DNA from: Pseudomonas saxonica
GTDB lineage: Bacteria > Pseudomonadota > Gammaproteobacteria > Pseudomonadales > Pseudomonadaceae
DNA: 64,000 nucleotides
Reading direction: 5' to 3'
Assembly (NCBI RefSeq): GCF_007858365.1
Contig: NZ_VFIO01000003.1
Location: 310,001-374,000 of the forward strand
The position numbers and the translations under genes were made by a program. Positions 52,547-62,834 of the stretch are shown one piece after another. Each line of letters opens with the position of its first letter. Within the stretch, counting starts at the first letter, position 1. The notes below the pieces were generated by a model. That model made no database searches, was not told the DNA's origin, and was given only the letters and a program-made list of their open reading frames with translations.

Positions 52547-53974
52547 ATGACTGTTATGCCCCCCCATTTGATCACGTTGCTGACCGCCGGCCTTCTGCTT
52601 GCCAGCGCAGGCGTGCAAGCCGATGAAATCGAAGCGCCGACGTTCACCGCCGAGGAGTGCTGCAACCTGTGCCCCGAAGCCCACGACGCGAAGAACTACA
52701 CCACGCGTTACCAGCAAAACTTCACCACGTTGGTGCAAGCCAAAGGTGACTGGTTGTTCCGCACCCAGGAAGACCTGCGCACCCAATTCGAAACCACGCC
52801 CGCAGGCTACAAGCGCATGCAGCAACTGCACGATGCGTTCAAAAGCAAAGGGGTGGAATTGGTCGTGGTCTACCAGCCGACTCGCGGGCTGGTCAATCGC
52901 AGTAAATTGATGCCAGCCGAGCGCGCCTCATTCGACTACGACACGGCCCTGAAAAACTATCAGGCCATGCTCGCACGCTTCGCCAAAATGGGTTACTACG
53001 TGCCTGACCTGTCACCGTTGACCGACGAGCAACAGGCGCACGACTTCTACTTCCGCGGTGACCAGCACTGGACGCCTTACGGCGCCGAGCGCACGGCCAA
53101 AATCGTCGCCGAAACAGTGAAAAAAATCCCCGGCTTCGCGGACATCCCAAAGCGCGAGTTTGAAACCAAAATTTCCGGGCGCATGGGCAAAACCGGCACC
53201 CTGCATAACATGGCCGGGCAACTGTGCGGCACCAGCTACGCCGTGCAATACATGGATCAGTTCAGCACCGAGCCTAAAGGCGAAGCGGGCGACGACGATC
53301 TGTTCAGCGATTCGGCCAACCCGCAAATCACCTTGGTGGGCACCAGCCACAGCGGCAAGAACTACAACTTTGCCGGGTTCCTGGAGCAATACATCGGCGC
53401 TGACGTACTCAATGTCGCCTTTCCGGGCGGCGGTCTGGAAGGGTCGATGTTGCAGTACCTGGGCAGCGATGAGTTTCAGAAGACCCCGCCCAAGGTACTG
53501 ATCTGGGAGTTCTCGCCGCTGTATCGCCTCGATCAGGAAGTCACCTACCGCCAAATGATGTCGCTGCTGGACAACGGTTGTGAAGGCAAGCCTGCACTGC
53601 TGAGCAAAAGCACCACACTCAAGCCCGGCACCAACCAGCTGTTGGTCAATGGCACCAACAAGCCGTTGCACAACGCCAACCATCAAATTGACATCCGCTT
53701 CGCCGACCCCTCGGTGAAAACCTTGCAAGCCACCCTCTGGTACATGAACGGTCGCCACGAGACTCTGAAAATCGACAAGCCGACAACCTCCGACACAGAC
53801 GGACGTTTCGCCTTTGAACTGCGCACCGATGAAGACTGGGCCGACCAGAACCTGCTGGCCCTTGAAATTCAGGGCCCGGATGACGCGGGTGACGCGCAGC
53901 AAGTCGAAGCCAAACTCTGCACCCGCAACGTATTCCCCTCCCCTGCGCAGCACACCGCGCAGGCTGGACGATGA
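52547..53974 (+). CDS. algX: Alginate O-acetyltransferase and scaffold AlgX
   Basis: Periplasmic SGNH-hydrolase-like acetyltransferase with a C-terminal carbohydrate-binding module; it acetylates mannuronate and stabilises the secretion complex. The signal peptide ends GVQA. Catalytic elements seen are DQHWTPYGA (Asp-x-His) and [15 protein letters not shown] (nucleophile Ser). 475 residues. The start is ATG 52547 or ATG 52556. It overlaps algL by 4 bp. Confidence 0.96.
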   Translation: MTVMPPHLITLLTAGLLLASAGVQADEIEAPTFTAEECCNLCPEAHDAKNYTTRYQQNFTTLVQAKGDWLFRTQEDLRTQFETTPAGYKRMQQLHDAFKSKGVELVVVYQPTRGLVNRSKLMPAERASFDYDTALKNYQAMLARFAKMGYYVPDLSPLTDEQQAHDFYFRGDQHWTPYGAERTAKIVAETVKKIPGFADIPKREFETKISGRMGKTGTLHNMAGQLCGTSYAVQYMDQFSTEPKGEAGDDDLFSDSANPQITLVGTSHSGKNYNFAGFLEQYIGADVLNVAFPGGGLEGSMLQYLGSDEFQKTPPKVLIWEFSPLYRLDQEVTYRQMMSLLDNGCEGKPALLSKSTTLKPGTNQLLVNGTNKPLHNANHQIDIRFADPSVKTLQATLWYMNGRHETLKIDKPTTSDTDGRFAFELRTDEDWADQNLLALEIQGPDDAGDAQQVEAKLCTRNVFPSPAQHTAQAGR

Positions 53975-55104
53975 GGTTTCTGATGCCTACTGCACCGATC
54001 AACTTACGCACACTGCTGGCGCCGACCCTATTGGGCTTGGCGATGTTTGCCAGCAACGCCCACGCGGCCGCGCCCCTGCGGCCACCACAGGGGTATTACG
54101 CCCCGATCGAAGCCTTCAAAACCGGCGATTTCAAAAACGACTGCACGGCCATGCCGCAGCCGTATACCGACAAGCTGGAGTTTCGCAGCAAGTACGAAGG
54201 CTCGGACAAGGCCCGTTCCACCTTGAACGTGGAATCGGAAAAAGCCTTTCGTGATGCCACCAAAGGCATCACCACACTGGAGCGCGGCACCAGTAAACAG
54301 GTGATGCAATTTATGCGCGACGGCCGCCCCGAGCAGCTCGATTGCACATTGAACTGGCTGAGCGCCTGGGCTCAGGCCGATGCGTTGATGAGCAAGGACT
54401 TCAACCACACCGGCAAGTCCATGCGCAAATGGGCGCTGGGCAGCATGGCCTCGTCTTACTTGCGCCTGAAGTTTTCCGAGTCGCAACCGTTGGCCAAACA
54501 CCCAGAGCAGGCGCAGATGATCGAGGCCTGGTTCAGCAAAATGGCCGATCAAGTGGTCAGTGACTGGGATGACCTGCCGCTGGCCAAAACCAACAATCAC
54601 TCGTATTGGGCCGCCTGGTCAGTGATGGCCACGTCCATCGCCACCAACCGCCGTGACCTGTTCGACTGGTCGGTGAAAGAGTTCAAGGTGGGGGCCAATC
54701 AGGTCGACGCCCAAGGTTATTTGCCTAACGAAATGAAGCGTCAGCAACGGGCGCTCGCTTACCACAACTACGCCCTGCCACCGTTGGCGATGATCGCCAG
54801 CTTTGCTCTGGTCAATGGCGTGGACCTGCGCAACGAAAACAATGCGGCGCTCAAACGGCTGGGCGAACGGGTGTTGAGCGGGGTCAAAGACCCGGATGAG
54901 TTTGAAGACAAGAACGGCAAGGAACAGGACATGACCGACCTGAAGGTGGACGCCAAGTTCGCCTGGCTGGAGCCGTTCTGCACCCTCTACACCTGTGCGC
55001 CTGATGTGATTGAGCGCAAGCGCGAGATGCAACCGTTCAAGACATTTCGACTGGGCGGGGATTTGACCAAGGTGTACGACCCGGCTCACGACAAAGGCAA
55101 ATAA
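53971..55104 (+). CDS. algL: Alginate lyase AlgL
   Basis: Periplasmic family 5 polysaccharide lyase that degrades misdirected alginate during secretion. The 377-residue protein has a signal peptide ending SNAHA and the active-site block [10 protein letters not shown]; the C-terminal region [16 protein letters not shown] is also family-typical. It is followed by a GC-rich tandem/inverted repeat before algI. Confidence 0.97.
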   Translation: MRFLMPTAPINLRTLLAPTLLGLAMFASNAHAAAPLRPPQGYYAPIEAFKTGDFKNDCTAMPQPYTDKLEFRSKYEGSDKARSTLNVESEKAFRDATKGITTLERGTSKQVMQFMRDGRPEQLDCTLNWLSAWAQADALMSKDFNHTGKSMRKWALGSMASSYLRLKFSESQPLAKHPEQAQMIEAWFSKMADQVVSDWDDLPLAKTNNHSYWAAWSVMATSIATNRRDLFDWSVKEFKVGANQVDAQGYLPNEMKRQQRALAYHNYALPPLAMIASFALVNGVDLRNENNAALKRLGERVLSGVKDPDEFEDKNGKEQDMTDLKVDAKFAWLEPFCTLYTCAPDVIERKREMQPFKTFRLGGDLTKVYDPAHDKGK

Positions 55105-55109
55105 CGCAG

Positions 55110-55284
55110 CCCTCACCCTAGCCCTCTCCCAGAGGGAGAGGGGACTAAAAGCAAAAGCAGATCTGCGTAACACCACACATCTGCCCCCTCTCCCTCTGGG
55201 AGAGGGGGACTAAAAGCAAAAGCAGATCTGCGCAACACCACACATCTGCCCCCTCTCCCTCTGGGAGAGGGTTGGGGTGAGGGT
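55110..55284. repeat. GC-rich inverted/tandem repeat between algL and algI
   Basis: Ends CCCTCACCCTAGCCCTCTCC and GGGAGAGGGTTGGGGTGAGG match the elements at 5120-5224 and 21066-21465. The inner part is a 65-bp unit (GACTAAAAGCAAAAGCAGATC..., starting 55143 and 55208) repeated twice. Lying inside the alginate operon, it may reduce or process the transcript between algL and algI. The following 110 bp to algI are G-rich (runs of seven G near 55343 and 55353). Confidence 0.88.
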
Positions 55285-55394
55285 CGATCAAACGACACCC
55301 TCCCCCCAAAGAAACACAAACACCCTCCCCATTATTCACGGGGGGGTTTGGGGGGGCTGAGCCCTTTACTGTTGGTCAACACGGAGAGGTCAGG

Positions 55395-56834
55395 ATGGTT
55401 TTTTCATCCAATGTGTTTCTGTTTTTATTTTTACCGGTGTTTCTCGCCCTCTATTACTTGAGCGGCCAACGCTACCGCAACCTGCTGCTGCTGATCGCCA
55501 GCTATGTGTTCTATGCCTGGTGGCGCGTGGACTTTTTGGCGCTGTTCATCGGTGTCACCATCTGGAACTACTGGATCGGCCTCAAAGTCGGAGCCGCCGG
55601 TGTGCGTACCAAACCCGCACAACGCTGGCTATTGCTGGGCGTGGTGGTCGATCTGGCGATTCTCGGTTACTTCAAGTACGCCAACTTCGGCGTCGACAGC
55701 ATCAACGCGATGATGAATTCGGCCGGCCTCGACCCGTTCATCCTCACTCACGTGCTGCTGCCGATCGGTATCTCGTTCTACATTTTCGAGTCCATCAGCT
55801 ACATCATCGACGTGTACCGCGGTGACACCCCGGCCACCCGCAACCTGATCGATTTTGCCGCGTTTGTGGCGATCTTCCCGCACCTGATCGCCGGCCCCGT
55901 GCTGCGCTTTCGTGACTTGGCCGATCAGTTCAACAACCGCACCCACACCCTCGACAAGTTCAGCGAAGGTGCCACGCGGTTTATGCAGGGCTTCATCAAA
56001 AAAGTGTTTATTGCCGACACCCTGGCCGTGGTCGCCGATCACTGCTTCGCCTTGCAGAACCCGACCACGGGCGATGCCTGGCTCGGCGCACTGGCCTACA
56101 CCGCGCAGTTGTATTTTGACTTCTCCGGTTACAGCGACATGGCCATCGGCCTGGGCTTGATGATGGGTTTCCGCTTTATGGAAAACTTCAAACAGCCGTA
56201 CATCAGTCAGTCGATCACCGAGTTCTGGCGGCGCTGGCACATCAGCCTCTCCACCTGGCTGCGCGACTACCTGTACATCACGCTGGGCGGTAACCGTAAA
56301 GGCACGCTGACCACCTACCGCAACCTCTTCCTGACCATGTTGCTGGGCGGTCTGTGGCACGGCGCGAACATCACTTACATCCTCTGGGGTGCCTGGCACG
56401 GCATCTGGCTGGCGATTGAAAAAGCTCTGGGCCTGAACACCAACCCACGTGTGCTTAATCCGATTCGCTGGGCCCTGACCTTCCTGATCGTGGTGATTGG
56501 CTGGGTGATTTTCCGCGCCGAAAACCTGCACGTCGCCGCTCGCATGTATGGCGCCATGTTCAGCTTCAACGAGTGGTCGCTGTCGGAACTGACCCGCGCC
56601 AACCTCACCGGTCTGCAAGTGGCAACGCTGGTAGTGGCTTACCTGACGCTGGCCTTCTTCGGCCTGCGTGACCTGTACCGCCGCCCTACCGAACTGGACG
56701 TCAGCAAGGCGCAGACACTGCCGGCGGACTGGTCACGCTATGCCCTGCGCAGTGTTATCGGGCTGCTGTTTATGGCCTCGATTTTCAAACTTTCGGCGCA
56801 AAGCTTCTCGCCGTTCCTGTACTTCCAGTTCTAA
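55395..56834 (+). CDS. algI: Alginate O-acetylation protein AlgI (MBOAT)
   Basis: Multi-helix inner-membrane acyltransferase that passes acetyl groups across the membrane for AlgJ/AlgX. The 479-residue protein has the MBOAT block with the key histidine in LWHGANITYILWGAWHG and WRRWHISLSTWLRDY. GGAGAGG before the ATG. First gene of the acetylation part algI-J-F. Confidence 0.97.
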   Translation: MVFSSNVFLFLFLPVFLALYYLSGQRYRNLLLLIASYVFYAWWRVDFLALFIGVTIWNYWIGLKVGAAGVRTKPAQRWLLLGVVVDLAILGYFKYANFGVDSINAMMNSAGLDPFILTHVLLPIGISFYIFESISYIIDVYRGDTPATRNLIDFAAFVAIFPHLIAGPVLRFRDLADQFNNRTHTLDKFSEGATRFMQGFIKKVFIADTLAVVADHCFALQNPTTGDAWLGALAYTAQLYFDFSGYSDMAIGLGLMMGFRFMENFKQPYISQSITEFWRRWHISLSTWLRDYLYITLGGNRKGTLTTYRNLFLTMLLGGLWHGANITYILWGAWHGIWLAIEKALGLNTNPRVLNPIRWALTFLIVVIGWVIFRAENLHVAARMYGAMFSFNEWSLSELTRANLTGLQVATLVVAYLTLAFFGLRDLYRRPTELDVSKAQTLPADWSRYALRSVIGLLFMASIFKLSAQSFSPFLYFQF

Positions 56835-56846
56835 GGGGAGCCGACC

Positions 56847-58025
56847 ATGAACCGAACATTACGCATCGTCTACGTCACCAGCTTCTGCGGCCTGTTACTG
56901 GGTTTGGGAGCGGTCTCGCTGCGCAGCTTTATGGGCTTCAACACGCCGCCCGAAACCACCGTGCTCAACGGTCATTGGAGCAAAGCGGTCGAGACCCATT
57001 ACGACGACGAGTTCCCGATCAAGCGACTGGGCACCAACCTCTGGGCCGCGCTGGATTTCACCCTGTTCAATGAAGGGCGTCCGGGTGTGATTCTGGGCCG
57101 CGATCAATGGCTGTTCAGCGATGAAGAGTTCAAACCCTGGCCAAATGCCGAACACAACGTGTCGAGCAATTACGCCCTGGTTGAAGGCGTACGCCAAACC
57201 TTGAAAGCCCACGGCGTTAAGCTGGTGATGGCTGTGGTGCCGTCCAAAGTGCGCTTGTACCCCGAGCACATGGGTGACAAACGCCCCGCATCGATCCATG
57301 CCGACCTGTACCGCGACTTTCATGCGCAACTGGCTGCCAGCCAGGTAATCGCCCCTGATCTGCTCGGCCCGCTGCAACAGGCCAAACAGGCAGGCGCGCA
57401 GGTGTTTTTGCGCACTGACACGCACTGGACGCCAGACGGGGCGCAAATCGCCGCACAACAACTGGCCAAGGCCGTGAGCACTCAGTTCCCGCTCAGTGGT
57501 GAACCGCAACAGTTTGTCACTGAAGTTGAAACCACCGAGCAGCACAACGGTGACCTGGAGCGCTTCCTGCCACTGGACCCGCTGTTCAGCCATTTGCTGC
57601 CGCCGTCCGAACCGCTGGAAAAACGCAGCACCCGCGTCGCTGACGACGCCCCAGAAAGCGCCGACAGTTTGTTCGCCGACAGCGAAGTGCCGGTCACGCT
57701 GGTAGGCACCAGCTACAGCGCCAACGCCAACTGGAACTTTGTCGGTGCCTTGAAACAAGCGCTGCGCAGCGACGTGATCAATGACTCCAAGGACGGCCAC
57801 GGCCCCATCCTGCCGATGCTCGCCTACCTGAAAAGTGACGCCTTCAAGAACACCCCGCCACAAGTACTGATCTGGGAATTCCCGGAGCGCTACTTGCCGG
57901 TGGACAACGAAATCGGCGACGCCGATCCGAAATGGGTCGCGAGCTTGAAAGAAGCCGGCGCGCGCGCGCCGCAACTTGCACAGAACACAGCCAAATCCGA
58001 GACGCCCAACCGGGCGCAAAACTGA
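56847..58025 (+). CDS. algJ: Alginate O-acetyltransferase AlgJ
   Basis: Periplasm-facing SGNH-like acetyltransferase relay, anchored by an uncleaved N-terminal helix (about 7-27). Catalytic elements are DTHWTPDGAQ and GTSYSANANWNFVG, parallel to AlgX but without its binding module. 392 residues, 12 bp after algI. Confidence 0.96.
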   Translation: MNRTLRIVYVTSFCGLLLGLGAVSLRSFMGFNTPPETTVLNGHWSKAVETHYDDEFPIKRLGTNLWAALDFTLFNEGRPGVILGRDQWLFSDEEFKPWPNAEHNVSSNYALVEGVRQTLKAHGVKLVMAVVPSKVRLYPEHMGDKRPASIHADLYRDFHAQLAASQVIAPDLLGPLQQAKQAGAQVFLRTDTHWTPDGAQIAAQQLAKAVSTQFPLSGEPQQFVTEVETTEQHNGDLERFLPLDPLFSHLLPPSEPLEKRSTRVADDAPESADSLFADSEVPVTLVGTSYSANANWNFVGALKQALRSDVINDSKDGHGPILPMLAYLKSDAFKNTPPQVLIWEFPERYLPVDNEIGDADPKWVASLKEAGARAPQLAQNTAKSETPNRAQN

Positions 58026-58041
58026 AAGAGAGGTTCAACTT

Positions 58042-58713
58042 ATGTCCATTAAAGCGATGCCGTTCAAACCTGCTCCACGTCGTCTCGCCAAATCTTTCGC
58101 ACTGATGGCCGGCCTCAGCCTGTTGTCACTGCAGGCCTGGGCCGGTGGCGATGCCGCGCTCTACGGCCCAAGCGCACCCAAAGGGTCGAGCTTTGTGCGC
58201 ATCTTCAATGCCAGCAATCAGGAAGTCAGCGCCACCGTGGGCAACACCGCACTGAACGATGTGGCGCCATTGGGCAGCAGCGATTTCAGTTTTATGCCCC
58301 AGGGCGATTACAGCGCCAAGATCGGTAGCCAAAACGTGCCGGTCAAACTGGCGTCAGATCACTACTACACCCTGGTCAACACCGGCAGCGGCCAACCGCA
58401 GCTGATTGAAGAACCCCCGTTCAAGAACAAGCAAAAGTCGCTGGTACGGGTGCAGAACCTGACCGACAAGGCGCTGACCCTGAAAACCGCAGACGGCAAG
58501 ACCGAGGTGGTGAAAACCGTCGCGGCCAAAGGCCGTGGCGAACGCGAGATCAACCCGGTGAAGGTCAGCTTCGCCCTGTATGACGGCGACAAGAAAGTCA
58601 GCGACCTCAAGCCGGTAGCGCTGGAGCGCGGTGAAGCCGCCGTTCTGTACATCACGGGCAGCGGCAGCAGCCTGGCACCGACCTGGGTAAAACGCCCGGT
58701 ATCGACCCGTTAA
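58042..58713 (+). CDS. algF: Alginate O-acetylation adaptor AlgF
   Basis: Periplasmic protein required for alginate acetylation, thought to bridge AlgJ and AlgX. ATG 58042 behind AGAGAGG gives 223 residues with a signal peptide ending LQAWA; an in-frame start at 57976 lies inside algJ and is not used here. Two beta-rich domains are likely. Confidence 0.95.
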   Translation: MSIKAMPFKPAPRRLAKSFALMAGLSLLSLQAWAGGDAALYGPSAPKGSSFVRIFNASNQEVSATVGNTALNDVAPLGSSDFSFMPQGDYSAKIGSQNVPVKLASDHYYTLVNTGSGQPQLIEEPPFKNKQKSLVRVQNLTDKALTLKTADGKTEVVKTVAAKGRGEREINPVKVSFALYDGDKKVSDLKPVALERGEAAVLYITGSGSSLAPTWVKRPVSTR

Positions 58714-58744
58714 TTCCCCTTTTTTAAATTTTTGGAGAGACAAC

Positions 58745-60196
58745 ATGATTCCGGTAATTCTTTCAGGTGGTAGCGGTTCGCGTCTGTGGCCTTTGTCGCG
58801 CAAGCAATTTCCCAAGCAGTTTCTGGCCCTGACCGGCGAACAGACCCTGTTCCAGCAAACCCTGGAGCGCCTGGTGTTTGACGGCATGGACACGCCAATT
58901 GTGGTCTGCAACAAAGAACACCGCTTTATCGTCAACGAGCAACTGGCTAACCGTAAGCTCGACACTCAGCGCATCCTGATGGAACCGTTTGGCCGCAACA
59001 CTGCACCCGCCGTGGCCCTGACCGCGATGATGCTGGTTAACGAAGGTCGCGACGAATTGATGCTGGTGCTGCCCGCTGACCATGTGCTCGAAGACCAGAA
59101 AGCCCTGCAGCGTGCGCTGGCGCTGGCCACTGTCGCGGCGGAGCGTGGCGAGCTGGTGCTGTTCGGCGTTCCGGCCCTCAAGCCTGAAACCGGCTATGGC
59201 TATATCAAGTCAACCACTGACGCTCAGTTGCCAGAAGGCGTTAGCCGGGTCGAGTCGTTTGTCGAAAAGCCGGATGCCAAGCGCGCCTCTGAATTCGTCA
59301 AAAGCGGCGGTTACTTCTGGAACAGCGGCATGTTTATGTTCCGCGCCAGCCGTTTCCTGGAAGAACTGAAAAAGCATGATCCGGACATCTACGACACCTG
59401 CCTGCTGACGCTGGAACGAAGCCATCAGGACGCTGACACCGTGGACATTGATGAAGCCACCTTCGCCTGCTGCCCGGACAACTCCATCGACTACGCCGTG
59501 ATGGAAAAAACCGAGCACGCGTGTGTGGTGCCGTTGTCGGCGGGCTGGAGCGATGTGGGTTGCTGGTCGTCGCTGTGGGACGTCAATGAAAAGGACGCTA
59601 ACGGCAACGTCAGCAAAGGCGATGTGGTGATTCAGGACAGCACCAACTGCATGATTCACGGCAATGGCAAGCTGGTGTCGGTGATCGGCCTGGACAACAT
59701 CGTGGTGGTCGAAACCAAAGACGCCATGATGATTGCCCACAAAGACAGCGTTCAGGGCGTCAAACAGATGGTCAACACCCTCAACGAGCAGGGCCGCAGC
59801 GAAACCCAGAACCACTGTGAAGTCTATCGTCCGTGGGGTTCTTATGATTCGGTGGACATGGGCGGCCGCTTCCAGGTCAAACATATTTCGGTCAAGCCGG
59901 GTGCCTCGCTGTCCTTGCAAATGCACCACCACCGCGCTGAACACTGGATTGTGGTGTCAGGCACGGCCGAAGTGACCTGCGACGAAAATGTATTCCTGCT
60001 CACCGAGAACCAGTCGACCTACATTCCGATTGCTTCGGTTCACCGCCTGCGCAACCCGGGCAAGATCCCGCTGGAAATCATTGAAGTCCAGTCCGGCAGC
60101 TACCTGGGCGAAGACGACATTGAACGCTTTGAAGATGTGTACGGACGTTTGACGCCGATTGAACGCGGCGTTTCGATCAAAACCATCGCACAGTAA
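58745..60196 (+). CDS. algA: Mannose-1-phosphate guanylyltransferase / mannose-6-phosphate isomerase
   Basis: Bifunctional cytosolic enzyme supplying mannose 6-phosphate and GDP-mannose to AlgD. The N-terminal pyrophosphorylase part has GGSGSRLWPLSRKQFPKQF and FVEKPD. The C-terminal cupin has the isomerase metal motif QMHHHRAEHW. 483 residues. Last gene of the alginate operon, followed by a strong terminator. Confidence 0.98.
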   Translation: MIPVILSGGSGSRLWPLSRKQFPKQFLALTGEQTLFQQTLERLVFDGMDTPIVVCNKEHRFIVNEQLANRKLDTQRILMEPFGRNTAPAVALTAMMLVNEGRDELMLVLPADHVLEDQKALQRALALATVAAERGELVLFGVPALKPETGYGYIKSTTDAQLPEGVSRVESFVEKPDAKRASEFVKSGGYFWNSGMFMFRASRFLEELKKHDPDIYDTCLLTLERSHQDADTVDIDEATFACCPDNSIDYAVMEKTEHACVVPLSAGWSDVGCWSSLWDVNEKDANGNVSKGDVVIQDSTNCMIHGNGKLVSVIGLDNIVVVETKDAMMIAHKDSVQGVKQMVNTLNEQGRSETQNHCEVYRPWGSYDSVDMGGRFQVKHISVKPGASLSLQMHHHRAEHWIVVSGTAEVTCDENVFLLTENQSTYIPIASVHRLRNPGKIPLEIIEVQSGSYLGEDDIERFEDVYGRLTPIERGVSIKTIAQ

Positions 60197-60213
60197 ATTT
60201 TTGCAATAATTGC

Positions 60214-60251
60214 GGCCAATCACAGCATCTGCTTGTGATTGGCCTTTTTTT
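60214..60251 (+). terminator. Terminator of the alginate operon
   Basis: Perfect 11-bp arms GGCCAATCACA / TGTGATTGGCC with a 9-nt loop, followed by seven T. Confidence 0.95.
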
Positions 60252-60366
60252 CGCCCCCTCTAACCCCCCCGCTCAATCTCCTCGTCTACGGCATCTGGAC
60301 GCGTATGCTTGTCGCACCCGTGCCGACGGCGTACTTTCGCTTTTTCCATCCAGTCAGGATTCATTT

Positions 60367-61191
60367 ATGCCCATCGCCCTCATTACCGGATGTTCCAGTG
60401 GAATAGGCCGTGCCTTGGCCAACCTTTTCAAGGACGCCGGTTATGAGGTGTGGGCGACGGCCCGAAAGCCTGAGGATGTAGCGCAGCTAAAGGCCGACGG
60501 CTTTGTCGCGGTACAACTGGACGTCAATGACAGCCTTGAAGTGGATCAACTCAGTGCCCGCCTCAAGCAACACGGCAAAGGCCTGGATGTGCTGATCAAC
60601 AATGCCGGGTATGGCGCTATGGGGCCGCTGCTGGATGGCGCAGTGAAGGGCTTGCAGCAACAGTTCGAAACCAACGTGTTCTCCGTGGTGGGCATCACCG
60701 GGGCGTTATTTGACCCCTTGCGCCGTAATCGGGGGCTGGTGGTCAATATCGGCAGCGTTTCCGGGGTGCTGATCACGCCCTTTGCCGGTGCTTACTGTGC
60801 CTCCAAAGCTGCCGTGCATGCCTTGAGTGATGCCTTGCGCATGGAACTGGCCCCTTTCGGGATCAGGGTGATGGAGGTCCAGCCGGGCGCCATCGACACT
60901 CACTTTGGCAAAAATGCCAGCGCGCAGGCCGAGCAACTGATCGCTGAAGATTCGCCGTGGTGGCCCGTGCGTGAGGGTATTCGCGCCAGAGCCAACGCTT
61001 CGCAAGACAACCCTACCCCCGTCGCAGAATGTGCCAGGGCGGTGTTTAAGGCTGCGCAAAAAAACCGCCCACCGGCCTTGCTGCGCGTGGGAAACGGCAG
61101 CAGGGCCATGCCCTTGCTGGCCGCATTACTGCCCCGTGCGCTGCTGCAAAAAATCCTGATGAAGCGCTTTGGCTTGACCACCTCGTTGTAA
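60367..61191 (+). CDS. Short-chain dehydrogenase/reductase
   Basis: A 274-residue classical SDR: NAD(P)-binding TGCSSGIG, NNAGYG, active-site Ser in NIGSVSG and Tyr-x3-Lys in YCASK. ATG 60367 is chosen because the Rossmann fold begins directly (MPIALITGCSS). The C-terminal extension with basic and hydrophobic residues (LLPRALLQKILMKRFG) resembles family members acting on lipophilic substrates. Substrate unknown. It is separated from algA by a terminator. Confidence 0.9.
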   Translation: MPIALITGCSSGIGRALANLFKDAGYEVWATARKPEDVAQLKADGFVAVQLDVNDSLEVDQLSARLKQHGKGLDVLINNAGYGAMGPLLDGAVKGLQQQFETNVFSVVGITGALFDPLRRNRGLVVNIGSVSGVLITPFAGAYCASKAAVHALSDALRMELAPFGIRVMEVQPGAIDTHFGKNASAQAEQLIAEDSPWWPVREGIRARANASQDNPTPVAECARAVFKAAQKNRPPALLRVGNGSRAMPLLAALLPRALLQKILMKRFGLTTSL

Positions 61192-61199
61192 CCGCTGAC

Positions 61200-61262
61200 C
61201 GTGTCATCCTTTTTACGGTCGCTTCGCAACCGGACGTCGCCTTCGGCAACGGCTACGCCAGT
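61200..61262. repeat. Partial REP element after the SDR gene
   Basis: Contains TTTTTACGGTCGCTTCGCAA and GCCTTCGGCAACGGCTACG, the right half of the REP type seen in algK, with only a weak left partner near 61190. Confidence 0.55.
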
Positions 61263-61354
61263 ACCCTCCCCCCGTCGTAACTTCGGGCTGGCAGCTCTCT
61301 CGCCATGCCCTATGCTTGCACCTTCACAGTGCTGCCCTGCTCGAAGAGAGATTT

Positions 61355-61747
61355 ATGACTGACTATTCGCCCTACTTTGACCTAGTCGAAGAAACACTCG
61401 CCGAGATCGAGAACTGGTTCAGCGGCCTTTCCAGCGTGTTACCGACGCTGCTGGCGCGCTTTTCAGATGAGTTTTCGATGATCACACCTAGCGCCAAGGT
61501 GCTTGATCTAGACGGGATGGAGGAGTTGTTCGAGCAACTGCGAGGCACCCGCCCCGGGCTGGTGATTACCCTCAGCGAGCTCAAAGGCATCGCCCTCTAC
61601 AACGAGGGCGCAGTGATCAGCTATCGAGAGCTGCAAGAAGTCGACAACACCCTACTCAACGACCGCCGAGCCACCGTAGTGTTTGAAAAAGACGCCAGCG
61701 GCAAGGTGCTCTGGCGTCATTTGCATGAAACGTTTATCGCGGATTAA
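61355..61747 (+). CDS. NTF2-like / DUF4440-type hypothetical protein
   Basis: A 130-residue protein with the order of an NTF2-fold: helix TLAEIENWFSG, strand FSMITPSAKVLDLDGMEEL, C-terminal strands RRATVVFEKDASGKVLWRHLHET. ATG 61355 with GAAGAGAG upstream. Its stop is 7 bp from the convergent efflux operon end. Function unknown. Confidence 0.75.
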   Translation: MTDYSPYFDLVEETLAEIENWFSGLSSVLPTLLARFSDEFSMITPSAKVLDLDGMEELFEQLRGTRPGLVITLSELKGIALYNEGAVISYRELQEVDNTLLNDRRATVVFEKDASGKVLWRHLHETFIAD

Positions 61748-61754
61748 AGAACGA

Positions 61755-62624
61755 TCACTGCGCTGTTTCATCCGTCGGTTTGACGATCACGGTGCAGGTG
61801 GTGCCCGCCGCCAGCAAGAAACCGTCGGGTATTTCGTCAATGTGAATACGCACCGGTACCCGTTGGGCCAGTCGTACCCAGTTGAAGGTCGGGTTCACGT
61901 CCGCCACCAGCTCACGGCTCACCGGGTTGTCGCGGTCATAGATACCGCGCGAGATGCTTTCGACGTGCCCCTTGAGCACTTCACCGCTCATCATTTGCAG
62001 GTCAGCTTTGTCGCCCACCCGGATATGCGGCAATTTGGTTTCTTCGAAGAAGCCATACACCCAGAACGAGTCCTTATCGATCACGGCCATTTTCGGGTCG
62101 CCGACGCGGGCATAGTCGCCTTTGTGCACATTGAGGTTGGTCACGTAACCATCCACCGTCGCCACCACCTTGGTGCGCTTGAGGTCGAGTTTTGCCGCTT
62201 CCAGTTGTTGCAGCGCGTGCTGGTAATCGGCAAACGCGGCACTGGCCAGGTTGCTGGCGTCATCGCGGTTTTCGCGGGAAATCACCAGATTGTCCATCTG
62301 CGCCCGGCGTGAAGCGTTGACCTTGCGCATCTCCCATGTGGCTTTACGCGAGGCAACCAGCGCTTCGGCTTGTTTGACAGCAATCTCGTAATGCTCGGGG
62401 TCGATTTCCAGCAGTACGTCGCCCTTTTTCACCAGCTGGTTATCTTTGACTGGCACGTTGACCACATAGCCGTTTACGTCCGCGGCCACATTGATAATGT
62501 CGGCGCGCACCCGGCCATCACGGGTCCACGGGGTTTCCATGTAATGCACCCATAAGGTCCGGCCGATCCATATCGCAAGGGCCAGAACCAGCAAGGTGGC
62601 AAGCAGGCTAAAGAACTTTTTCAT
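61755..62624 (-). CDS. HlyD-family periplasmic adaptor (AaeA-like efflux subunit)
   Basis: Membrane-fusion protein, 289 residues, with an N-terminal membrane anchor (about 5-25), a biotinyl-lipoyl-like half (GYVVNVPVKDNQLVKKGDVLLEIDPE), a short coiled coil, and the second half (TVDGYVTNLNVHKGDYARVG). With the upstream DUF1656 and FUSC genes it forms an AaeBXA-type operon, associated with export of aromatic acids; the substrate here is not shown by sequence. Confidence 0.9.
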   Translation of the reverse strand: MKKFFSLLATLLVLALAIWIGRTLWVHYMETPWTRDGRVRADIINVAADVNGYVVNVPVKDNQLVKKGDVLLEIDPEHYEIAVKQAEALVASRKATWEMRKVNASRRAQMDNLVISRENRDDASNLASAAFADYQHALQQLEAAKLDLKRTKVVATVDGYVTNLNVHKGDYARVGDPKMAVIDKDSFWVYGFFEETKLPHIRVGDKADLQMMSGEVLKGHVESISRGIYDRDNPVSRELVADVNPTFNWVRLAQRVPVRIHIDEIPDGFLLAAGTTCTVIVKPTDETAQ

Positions 62625-62633
62625 CGATCGGTC

Positions 62634-62834
62634 TCAACGGTAAACAAGGAGCGCCATGGCGCCAAAAAGACAAGCAAAGAGGCTCAGACGCAACAGCGCC
62701 GGATGCCAGAAGAAGCGGTACAGGTCATAGCCGGAAAACAGTCGGTCAAAGCCCCAGGCCAGCACGGCCGCGATAAAAAACATCAGGGTCATGGTCGGCA
62801 TGTAGACGCCATGAAAGGCGATTTCACGAGGCAT
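62634..62834 (-). CDS. DUF1656 (AaeX-type) small membrane protein
   Basis: A 66-residue protein with two hydrophobic segments, beginning MPREIAFHGVYMPTM, the typical start of DUF1656. It overlaps the end of the FUSC gene by 11 bp and precedes the adaptor by 9 bp. A longer frame to 62993 reads antisense-like sequence through the FUSC coding region and is not used. Confidence 0.88.
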   Translation of the reverse strand: MPREIAFHGVYMPTMTLMFFIAAVLAWGFDRLFSGYDLYRFFWHPALLRLSLFACLFGAMALLVYR

